From the NCBI RefSeq assembly GCF_017115085.1, contig NZ_JABXKJ010000249.1, positions 35,375-99,374 on the forward strand: 64,000 nucleotides of DNA, in the 5' to 3' direction. Both the position numbers and the translations under genes were made by a program. Of the stretch, positions 53,737 through 61,937 are shown piece after piece; positions within the stretch are counted from its first letter, which is position 1; every line of letters begins with the position of its first letter. The DNA is from Nostoc sp. NMS7. GTDB taxonomy: Bacteria > Cyanobacteriota > Cyanobacteriia > Cyanobacteriales > Nostocaceae. Under the pieces are notes generated by a model. That model was not told the origin of the DNA. It saw only the letters and a program-made list of their open reading frames with translations, and searched no databases.

Positions 53737-54768
53737 TTAATCAACCTTCACTAAACGGCTAAGGCGATATTGCTTCACCGCTTCTAACTCCATTTCTTTC
53801 CCTGAGTTCAATGTACTCATGACCTCACCATTGACTTCAACTCTGGCTTCATAAGTACCTGATATGCTGCCATCGGTCGCGGCAAAATGAATGCGTACAT
53901 CAGCCCAGTTAGGATCATCCTCTTGATGAACTTCCTCTTTTGCCAGCACTTCACCAGCTTTCAAATAATCGAGCCAAGTCCAACCCAACTGCATCCAAAT
54001 TTCGCGTTCAGCAATTTGCTCAAACTTAGTTAAACCCGCCCATCCTCGGTAGAACTGACGCAGGTCAGAGACTGAACCATCCCGCAGTACCAGTAAATCC
54101 AGTACTTCTGGCACTAAATGTCCCCATAAGCATCCTTGGGGTAAATCAACTAGAGTCGGAGCAAACTGATGACCGCCAAAATGGGTTGTTTGCCACACTC
54201 TTAACTTTCCATTGGAAGCAGGAGCATATTCCTTGCGTAATCGCCGATACATAGGAGTGCCAAATCTGCCACAAGCAAGGTCAACTTGAGCATGGGTGCA
54301 AACCATGAGTTCTCGGATGTGATTGGTTTGTTGCTGATACTGCTGAAACTTTGATAAATCGTTAGGCTGTTGCATCAACTGCTTCAGTATTGCCGTTACC
54401 AAAGCAGTTGTTTCCTCCTCTGGGACAAGAAACTCTTGTTTTTCAAACTGAGAAAACATCTCCGTAGAACGATAGTAGTAGAGTAAGCGGGTGAAGCCAG
54501 GGTGGGAGTACTCGCGATCGGGAGCAATTAACATTGGTCGCAGCTTGACTCCATGTTTGACCACTAACTCTTGGAACAGACCCAACAGTGGCTTTATTCT
54601 CGGATGTTCCTCAAAGATGTTTTCCGGCCAAGGTTGTGGAACTTCCATAATTAACCAATGGTCGCAAGTCCCTGCTGTACCAATTGGATCTTCTCCGTTA
54701 GCTTGAGAAACCAGTGAGCAAAAACGACAATCTGTTAAGGGAAGTTGATCGGTTTGTTGGGTTTGCAT
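53737..54768 (-). CDS. Sucrase/ferredoxin-like (Suc-Fer) thioredoxin-fold protein
   Basis: 343 residues. The N-terminal Suc/Fer pattern is CRFCSLVSQANGEDPIGTAG, TCDHWLIMEVPQPWP. A ferredoxin-like part has VCTHAQVDLACGRFGTPMY and VWQTTHFGGHQFAPTLVDLP. The C-terminal ~90 residues are an extension rich in Trp and Glu. The Cys residues and fold suggest a thioredoxin-like [2Fe-2S] protein. Located 2 bp after a P450 gene, it could supply electrons to the two P450s, but that is inference. Confidence 0.8.
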   Translation of the reverse strand: MQTQQTDQLPLTDCRFCSLVSQANGEDPIGTAGTCDHWLIMEVPQPWPENIFEEHPRIKPLLGLFQELVVKHGVKLRPMLIAPDREYSHPGFTRLLYYYRSTEMFSQFEKQEFLVPEEETTALVTAILKQLMQQPNDLSKFQQYQQQTNHIRELMVCTHAQVDLACGRFGTPMYRRLRKEYAPASNGKLRVWQTTHFGGHQFAPTLVDLPQGCLWGHLVPEVLDLLVLRDGSVSDLRQFYRGWAGLTKFEQIAEREIWMQLGWTWLDYLKAGEVLAKEEVHQEDDPNWADVRIHFAATDGSISGTYEARVEVNGEVMSTLNSGKEMELEAVKQYRLSRLVKVD

Positions 54769-54770
54769 AT

Positions 54771-56153
54771 TTAAGTAAAATTATTAACCAACTGTGGCGA
54801 TCGCTCTTGAGATGCACGCCGACTGAGCATTAACATTTTCAAGCCACTAGCCGGAGGATAATTAACACCTCTAGCCTGGGGTTTTTCTACTTTTTCTGGA
54901 TGCGCTAGGGCTAGTTGGTAGTGTGAGAGAATTGTTGCTAAAACTAGCTTCATTTCAAAAAGCGCTAATACCTCGCCTGGACAGCGACGAGCGCCACCAC
55001 CAAATGGTAAAAATTCATAGTGAGAGTATTGTCGCTCCAGAAAGCGTTCTGGCTGGAATTGCTTCGGTTGGGGATATAAGTCCTGACGCTGATGCGTCAG
55101 ATAAATACAGCCGATGACTACTGTCCCTGGACTCAATTCGTAGTCCATCACCTGAATTGGTGATTCTACTAATCGGGGAAATGTGACTACCTGAGTCGGA
55201 TAAATTCGTAGTGCTTCATTACAGACAGCACTGAGGTAGGGTAGTGCAACAATCTTCATCGGATCTGGGGATTCACCTAGCGTATCGAGTTCTTGAAGTA
55301 ATCGATCGCGAACAGTAGGTAAACGATGAATCCAGTACAATGACCAAGTTATGGCAGTAGCTGATGCATCTTGACCACCGAATAACAATGATGGGAACAT
55401 ATCGCGTATATCCTGATCAGTCATTGCTTGACCGGTTTCATCGTGAGCAAGTATTAGTTCAGATAGTACATCGGTGCGCGAAGGGTCAGGTTGCGATCGC
55501 CGTTCGGCAATTTCAGTGTAGAGGAGTTTGTCAAATTGCCGTTGCAGGTCAAGCCAATATCCCCACGGACTCCACCGACCTAAATCCTGTCGGAGGAAGG
55601 GATATGACAGGGCTAATTTCAGCCAGCGAGAACGGGCGAAACTTAATAAATTAGAAAGGAGTTGCCTAAATTGTTCGTAACGCTCTCCCTCATCCAAACC
55701 AAACAAAGCTTGTAATATTACCTCAAGGGTAATTTTTTGCACAGTCGGATAAGCGAACAAAGGTTTGCCGATGGCCAGATCGTTCATGACTTTATCTGTA
55801 ACTTGACAGATACGCTGCCCGTATGCTTGTACCCTAGTTCCGTGCAGGGGAGGCATCAATAATTGACGCCGATGTTTATGGCGCAAGCCATCAAGCATAA
55901 GTAATCCGTTGTTTCCCACGAGGAGAGCGCCACCTTGGTTCAACTTACCAGAAGCTGTAATTTCTTTGGCACTAGTAAAAATCTGCTTTATCCCCTGTGG
56001 GTTGCTGACATAAACTATTGGTGTAGAACCAGCCATAACAGTGAAAATATCACCATAGCGATCGCCCATAGCATCCATTAATCCGAGGGGATTAGTCTTA
56101 AATTGACGACTCAACCACCGGGGGGAAGTTTTTGGTCCTTCAGGTAATTTCAT
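54771..56153 (-). CDS. Cytochrome P450 (CYP110-like), second of tandem pair
   Basis: 460 residues, full length. Heme-binding FLPFGGGARRCPGE with Cys391; ExxR in NEALRIYPTQ; I-helix GGQDASATAITW (acid retained, Ser/Ala in place of the usual Thr pair); N-terminus MKLPEGPKTSPRWL with no membrane anchor. The sequence matches the neighbouring P450 closely over its whole length, so the two are tandem duplicates. The cluster context implies oxidation of the polyketide-peptide product. Confidence 0.92.
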   Translation of the reverse strand: MKLPEGPKTSPRWLSRQFKTNPLGLMDAMGDRYGDIFTVMAGSTPIVYVSNPQGIKQIFTSAKEITASGKLNQGGALLVGNNGLLMLDGLRHKHRRQLLMPPLHGTRVQAYGQRICQVTDKVMNDLAIGKPLFAYPTVQKITLEVILQALFGLDEGERYEQFRQLLSNLLSFARSRWLKLALSYPFLRQDLGRWSPWGYWLDLQRQFDKLLYTEIAERRSQPDPSRTDVLSELILAHDETGQAMTDQDIRDMFPSLLFGGQDASATAITWSLYWIHRLPTVRDRLLQELDTLGESPDPMKIVALPYLSAVCNEALRIYPTQVVTFPRLVESPIQVMDYELSPGTVVIGCIYLTHQRQDLYPQPKQFQPERFLERQYSHYEFLPFGGGARRCPGEVLALFEMKLVLATILSHYQLALAHPEKVEKPQARGVNYPPASGLKMLMLSRRASQERSPQLVNNFT

Positions 56154-56162
56154 TAGTATTTT

Positions 56163-57548
56163 TTAATTGTTTATTAAACTAACAACCGATGGCTGCGACT
56201 GTCCTTGATGCTGACGACGACCATGCATGAACATTTTCACGCCACTAGCTGGGTAACAAATCAGACCCCCAAATTCTGGTTTTTCTGGTCGCTTGTCAAC
56301 CAGCGCTAATTGATAGCGTGAAAGAATTGTCGCCAGTACAAGTTTCATTTCAAACAAAGCAAAAGCCCCACCAATACAATTACGCGCACCGCCGCCAAAG
56401 GGTAGAAATTCATAGGGAGAAAATTGTTTTTCGAGAAAACGCTCTGGCTGAAATTGCTTTGGTTGTGGATATAAATCTTCCCGCTGATGCGTCAAATAAA
56501 TATTACCAATGAGTACTGTACCCGGACTCAATTCATGGCCCATTACCTCAATTGGTGACTCTACCAACCGGGGAAATGTAAATAACTGGGTTGGGTAAAT
56601 TCGCAAAGCCTCATTACAAACAGCACTGAGGTAGGGCAATGCCACAATACTCATCGGGTCTGGATCTTCACCAAGGGTATCAAGTTCCTCAAGGAGGCGA
56701 TCGCGAACTACTCTTAAACGGTGAATCCAGTACATTGCCCAAGCGATCGCAGTTGCTGAAGCATCCTGAGCTGCAAATATGGGCGATAGTAGTAGATCGC
56801 GCACTTCTTCATCACTTAATAATTCACCTGATTCATCATGAGCAAAGATCAGATCCGAGAGGATATCGTTACCTGAAGCATCTGGTTGTTGGCGACGTTC
56901 TTGGACTTCGGCATAGAGTAATTGGAAAATTTCCTCTCGCAGATGCAGACGGTATCCCCACGGACTCCACCGACCTAAATCCTTTTGCCCAAAGGGTAAT
57001 TTTGTGACAAGTTTAAAAAGACGAGATTGCGATTGTTTATTTACAGTCGCAAATAGATGGTTAATTTTATCGTAGCGCTCTCCCTCGCGTAAGCCCAAGA
57101 CGACCTCTACACCCACCCGCAGGGTAATATTTTCAATGATCGGGTAAGCAATAAAAGGTTTACCAACCACCTGTTGACTGATGATTTTTTCTGTGAGTTG
57201 GCAAATACGTCGCCCGCAAGCTTGCATCCGCACACCATGAAAGGCAGACATTAAAAGTTTCCGCCGATCTTTGTGACGTGAGCCATCAAGTTGAAGTACT
57301 CCTTGGTTTCCGGTCATAAAAGCAAAACTTCGGTTCAACGCACCCCTAGCTGTAATTTCTTTGGTATTAGTAAAAATCTGCTTTATCCCCAAAGGATTGC
57401 TAACGTGTACCGTTGGTGTAGAACCAGACATGATGGTGATTGTGTCACCATAACGTTGACAAATTGCATCCATATAGCCAAAGGGGTCAGCTTGGAATTG
57501 CTGATTCAGCAGCCAATTGGGAGTTTTCGGCCCTGCTGGTAGTTTCAT
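56163..57548 (-). CDS. Cytochrome P450 (CYP110-like), first of tandem pair
   Basis: 461 residues. Heme loop FLPFGGGARNCIGG with Cys391; ExxR in NEALRIYPTQ; I-helix AAQDASATAIAW; N-terminus MKLPAGPKTPNWLL. It starts 5 bp after the NRPS stop and ends 9 bp before the second P450, so it is co-transcribed. CYP110 enzymes of cyanobacteria oxidise fatty acids, alkanes and terpenes, which would suit an acyl-chain substrate. It diverges from its twin mainly in the first half. Confidence 0.92.
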   Translation of the reverse strand: MKLPAGPKTPNWLLNQQFQADPFGYMDAICQRYGDTITIMSGSTPTVHVSNPLGIKQIFTNTKEITARGALNRSFAFMTGNQGVLQLDGSRHKDRRKLLMSAFHGVRMQACGRRICQLTEKIISQQVVGKPFIAYPIIENITLRVGVEVVLGLREGERYDKINHLFATVNKQSQSRLFKLVTKLPFGQKDLGRWSPWGYRLHLREEIFQLLYAEVQERRQQPDASGNDILSDLIFAHDESGELLSDEEVRDLLLSPIFAAQDASATAIAWAMYWIHRLRVVRDRLLEELDTLGEDPDPMSIVALPYLSAVCNEALRIYPTQLFTFPRLVESPIEVMGHELSPGTVLIGNIYLTHQREDLYPQPKQFQPERFLEKQFSPYEFLPFGGGARNCIGGAFALFEMKLVLATILSRYQLALVDKRPEKPEFGGLICYPASGVKMFMHGRRQHQGQSQPSVVSLINN

Positions 57549-57553
57549 TAGTC

Positions 57554-60500
57554 TTATTTACTCGCGTTTTCTATACAAAAGTGAGCATGATCAATACAAA
57601 TTCTCAACTGTCTGGTTAATGCCTGAATATGAGGTTCAACTAACATCGAGAAATGATCTCCTGAAACTTCAATAACCTGAATAGGTTGGCTGCAACATTT
57701 GCCCCAACCTAAGAAAGGATCATCAGTATGGAATTCTGGACTTTCAAAATCATGAATAATTTCCTCAGTAGCTCGTAAGAGAGTCATGGAGTGAGGATAA
57801 ATCTGCGGGACATAATCTCGCATGGCTTGGACGTGAACTTTAAAAAGTTTGTAATAACTGAGAAAATCCTGAATCTCTGTGTCGCTAAAAATGAAATTTG
57901 CTTTTTTATTCACCAAATGAAATTGCTCATCTACTGGTAAATTTTGCAGTTCCTCAAAAGGAAGAGAAAAGTCTATATTATTGCTAGTTTTTATCGATTC
58001 AGCCATACGGAGTAAGAATTTGGCATCGTCGTCTTCTCCTGGTTTGATGGTGATTTCTGGCAATATGGCATCGATCACAACTAACAAACCTACAGTTTCA
58101 CCTTGCCTTTGCAATTGTTGCGCCATTTCAAAGGCAATAACACCACCGTAACAATGACCGCCCAAAAAATAAGGCCCATTCGGTTGTACCTGACGAATTT
58201 CTTGGAGATAGCGAGCGGCTGTTTCCTCCACTGAAATGATTTCGGGTTCTTCTTCATGAGGGATATGTTCTAAAGCATAAAAGGGATAGTCTTCACCCAA
58301 TCTTCGAGACAAGTTGAAGTAATTACGAATTCCTCCACCAGCACCATGCATACAAAAGAAAGGTGTTCTGGAACCGTCAGCCTGAATTGCGACTAGAGGA
58401 GAGTTCGATTTCTCACGGGACGGCTCACTAACAATAGTTGCTAGTTTTTCAATTGTCGGTTTTTCAAAAAGAGTAGATAGGGGAAGATTATGCCCAAATC
58501 GGTCATAAATTTGTGCCATTAAGCGAACAGCTAAAAACGAGTGACCACCGATGTCAAAAAAGTTATCTGTAACCCCAATCGGGTGATTATTCAGGAGATT
58601 TTCCCAAATCTTCACCAAAGCCAATTCTATAAAATTCCGGGGAGCAACGAAAGATAGAATGGTGTTGGCTCGGATAACCTCAGTGGTTGGAAGCGATCGC
58701 TTATCCACTTTGCCATTGGGTGTCAGGGGTATTGCATCCAATACTACGAAAGCAGCCGGGATCATATAATTCGGCAGCTTTTGTTGTAAGTAGGGCAATA
58801 ACTCTAGCCCTATCTCTTGCAGGGGAGTTACTACATATGCAATCAGACGCTTTGAGCGTTGAGGATCATCGTGGGCAATGACAACACATTCTCGCACATC
58901 TGGATGTTGAGCGATCGCTGCGGCAATTTCCCCCAGTTCCACCCGAAAGCCACGGATTTTTACTTGGTCATCACGGCGACCTAAATACTCAAGATTGCGA
59001 TCGTTAAGGTAACGTACCAAGTCGCCAGTTTTGTAAAGTTTGCTTTCTGGGATAAAGGGATTATTAATAAAACGTTCTTGAGTTAATTCAGGACGATGTA
59101 AATATCCCCTGGCCAATCCATCACCACCAACATAAAGCTCACCAACAACTCCTACAGGAGTTGGTTTTAAATAACTATCTAGTACATAAACTTGAGTATT
59201 ATCAATCGGGCGACCAATAGGAACGCTAGTTAATTTTTCTGGCAAGAAACTGGTGTCGTAGTAAGTGACATTAGCAGAAACTTCCGATGAGCCATAAAGA
59301 TTGATTAATTTGGCAGATGGTATCAGTTTTCGGAAAGTTTGAGCCAAATCAACAGATAGTGCTTCACCACTGGTTATCCAAAGTTTTAGATGCGATAAAA
59401 TTTTAATCAGATGACTGTAGTTATCTAGAAGTAAGCGCAGTAATGAGGGTACTAGTACTACACGCGTAACTTTGTGATCTGTTAAAGTTTCTATAAACAA
59501 TTGTGGGTCTTTGACAATTGCATCGGGAATAATTACAGTCGGAATTCCTTGAAGTAATGGTGCAAAAATCTCCCATACTGAATCTACAAAACTAATAGCT
59601 GTTTTCTGGCAACAAATCTCCCCTTTGGTGAAGGGATAAGTTTTCCATAGCCAGTGTAAGCCATTGACTGTACCGCGATGAGTAGCGAGAATGCCTTTAG
59701 GATTGCCAGTAGAACCAGAAGTATAGATAATATAAGCTAAATTATCAGCTTTCGACCTATTAACGGCGTTTTCCTGGCTTTCTTGAAGAATTTCGTCTTT
59801 GTGGATGTCTAGGTAAACAGTTTTGACTAAAGATGCAGGTAGCCTTTCTAATATTTCTTGTTGACTGATTAACAGCGATGCTTGAGAATCAAAAAGCATG
59901 AAACCAAGGCGTTCCACTGGATAACTTGGATCGAGGGGAATGTAAGCACCACCAGCTTTGAGAATAGCTAGAATTGCCACTACCATTTCTGGTGAACGTT
60001 CTAGACAAATGGCAACAATAGTTTCTTGGGTTATACCCTGTTTTTGTAAATAATGGGCTAGCTGATTAACCCGATGATTAAGTTGCCGATAAGTTAGTTG
60101 TTCTGATTGACTAATTAATGCTAATTCATCAGGGATTAACTTTACTTGCTGCTCAAATAATTGATGGAGAGAGGCATTTTGAGGATAATCGGTGTGAGTC
60201 TGATTCCACTCAAATAATAGTTGAGATCGCTCTTTAGCAGTTAATGGTGATAATTCGCAAATACGCTGATCTGGATTTGCAACAATGCTTTCTAATAAAG
60301 TTTGGAAATGACTGATAAATCCGGTAATTGTTACTGAATCAAAAATGTCCGTATTATACTCTAAAAAGCCTGTTAAGCCCTGTTGAGATTCGGACATCGA
60401 TACGAAAATATCCAACTGTGCTGTACCGCTATCGAACTGCAAGATACGCAAGGTTAAACCAGAAACCTCCTGTACAGACATTGGTGTATTTTGCAGAACA

Positions 60501-61660
60501 AACATCACTTCATAAAGTGGATTCCGGCTTAAGTCGCGCTCTGGTTGCAATTCTTCTACAAGTTTCTCAAAAGGCAAATCTTGATGTGCATAAGCATCAA
60601 GAGTTACCTCCCGGACTCGATGTAAGAATTCACGGAAAGTAGGATTACCACTAAGGTTATTACGCAACACTAAGGTATTGACAAATAAACCCAGCATTCC
60701 TTCTAATTCAGTTCGGTTGCGATTAGCAATTGGAGAACCAACTAGAATGTCTTTTTGATTTGTATAGCAGTATAGTAATATATTAAATCCTGCCACCAAA
60801 GTCATAAATAAAGTCACATCTTCGCGCTGGCTGATTTGATTAAGCGCATCTGTTAAGGTTTTAGAAAACGTGAAGTATTGCTTTGCACCAGTAAAAGTAG
60901 TCACGGCAGGATGCGGACGATCTGTAGGCAACTGTAGTAAAGGTAATTCGCCGCTTAGTAGTTGCTTCCAGTAATTGAATTGGGTTTCCAGTAATTCACC
61001 TTGTAAGCGATCGCGCTGCCAAACTGCAAAATCTGCATACTGAATCCGAAGTTCAGGTAAAGGAGACGGCTGATTTGTAGAAAAAGCTGCATACAGCGTT
61101 GCCAACTCTTGCAGAAACACACCAACAGACCATCCATCTGTAATAATGTGGTGCATCGTCAAAAGGAAAATGTGTTCTTCCTCACCCACGCGCAATAAAG
61201 TTGCTCTGACTAAAGATCCTTTAGCTAAATTGAAGGGTTTCTTGCTCTCAATAGCTGCAAATTGTTTAACCTCTCCTTCCCAATCTTTGCCAGATAAATG
61301 CTCAAGGTTAATAATTGGCAAGTCCCAATTTAATTCCGGTGCAATCTCCTGCACTGGTTGTCCGTTGACAGTTGTAAAATTTGTGCGCCAGACTTCATGA
61401 CGCTTGAGGATTTCATTAAGACTTTGCTGGAGTGCTGTTATATTAAGCAGTCCCTTTAAATGAAAGGCACTCGAAATGTTATAGAAGGAACTACCTTGGT
61501 AAAGTTGGTCAATAAACCATAATCTTTGTTGGGAGAAAGATAAGGGAATACTCTGGTAGGTTTGATGTCTAGGAATTGTATCACCTGGAAATTTTCCCTT
61601 CTTCCATTTCTCTAGGAGAGCTTTTTTTGTGGGTGATAAATTAGAGTATTGTTTATCCAT
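57554..61660 (-). CDS. Non-ribosomal peptide synthetase, C-A-PCP-TE
   Basis: 1368 residues. Condensation (~35-475): HHIITDG with His170/171 and Asp175, intact. Adenylation (~500-990): LTYRQLNHRV, YTSGSTGNPKG, GELYVGGDGLARGY, YKTGDLVRY and NGKVDK. PCP (~1000-1080): Ser1041 in DIGGHSFLA. Thioesterase (~1090-1368): FCMHGAGGG, then GGHCYGGV, where the nucleophile is Cys1170 instead of the usual Ser. Specificity positions read by eye are V-D-W-?-I-S-L-A-N-K, close to the code reported for beta-alanine domains. It is the terminal module of the line, downstream of the PKS across a 277-bp gap. Confidence 0.93.
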   Translation of the reverse strand: MDKQYSNLSPTKKALLEKWKKGKFPGDTIPRHQTYQSIPLSFSQQRLWFIDQLYQGSSFYNISSAFHLKGLLNITALQQSLNEILKRHEVWRTNFTTVNGQPVQEIAPELNWDLPIINLEHLSGKDWEGEVKQFAAIESKKPFNLAKGSLVRATLLRVGEEEHIFLLTMHHIITDGWSVGVFLQELATLYAAFSTNQPSPLPELRIQYADFAVWQRDRLQGELLETQFNYWKQLLSGELPLLQLPTDRPHPAVTTFTGAKQYFTFSKTLTDALNQISQREDVTLFMTLVAGFNILLYCYTNQKDILVGSPIANRNRTELEGMLGLFVNTLVLRNNLSGNPTFREFLHRVREVTLDAYAHQDLPFEKLVEELQPERDLSRNPLYEVMFVLQNTPMSVQEVSGLTLRILQFDSGTAQLDIFVSMSESQQGLTGFLEYNTDIFDSVTITGFISHFQTLLESIVANPDQRICELSPLTAKERSQLLFEWNQTHTDYPQNASLHQLFEQQVKLIPDELALISQSEQLTYRQLNHRVNQLAHYLQKQGITQETIVAICLERSPEMVVAILAILKAGGAYIPLDPSYPVERLGFMLFDSQASLLISQQEILERLPASLVKTVYLDIHKDEILQESQENAVNRSKADNLAYIIYTSGSTGNPKGILATHRGTVNGLHWLWKTYPFTKGEICCQKTAISFVDSVWEIFAPLLQGIPTVIIPDAIVKDPQLFIETLTDHKVTRVVLVPSLLRLLLDNYSHLIKILSHLKLWITSGEALSVDLAQTFRKLIPSAKLINLYGSSEVSANVTYYDTSFLPEKLTSVPIGRPIDNTQVYVLDSYLKPTPVGVVGELYVGGDGLARGYLHRPELTQERFINNPFIPESKLYKTGDLVRYLNDRNLEYLGRRDDQVKIRGFRVELGEIAAAIAQHPDVRECVVIAHDDPQRSKRLIAYVVTPLQEIGLELLPYLQQKLPNYMIPAAFVVLDAIPLTPNGKVDKRSLPTTEVIRANTILSFVAPRNFIELALVKIWENLLNNHPIGVTDNFFDIGGHSFLAVRLMAQIYDRFGHNLPLSTLFEKPTIEKLATIVSEPSREKSNSPLVAIQADGSRTPFFCMHGAGGGIRNYFNLSRRLGEDYPFYALEHIPHEEEPEIISVEETAARYLQEIRQVQPNGPYFLGGHCYGGVIAFEMAQQLQRQGETVGLLVVIDAILPEITIKPGEDDDAKFLLRMAESIKTSNNIDFSLPFEELQNLPVDEQFHLVNKKANFIFSDTEIQDFLSYYKLFKVHVQAMRDYVPQIYPHSMTLLRATEEIIHDFESPEFHTDDPFLGWGKCCSQPIQVIEVSGDHFSMLVEPHIQALTRQLRICIDHAHFCIENASK

Positions 61661-61937
61661 TTTTAAGAGTTGTTTAATATTTTTTAAGTTGATAGTTATG
61701 CTGCAATACGCTTGGGTTAAGGCTTAACTCTTTGTCAAAGTCAATTTTTTTTAACGAACCGCAAAGGACGCAAAGAAGAGGCAGCGCGTTGCGGGGGTTC
61801 CCCCCGTTGTAGCGACTGCCGTCGCAAAGGAAGAGAAGGAAGAAATGCTTAATTGAACTGTATTGAGTTATGCTGTTTAATATCAAATTCTGTGAAATGA
61901 AATGTAACGCCGAGTAGCAGAGAATTATTAAAATTGA
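61661..61937. repeat. PKS-NRPS spacer with AACGAACCGC repeat
   Basis: The segment TTAACGAACCGCAAAGGACG (about 61751) is the same repeat family that is translated inside the PKS gene at 63267-63299. The rest is A/T-rich and includes a GCGTTGCGGGGGTTCCCCCC hairpin-like stretch (about 61787-61806). No gene is seen. The NRPS may need its own promoter here or be read through from the PKS. Confidence 0.55.
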
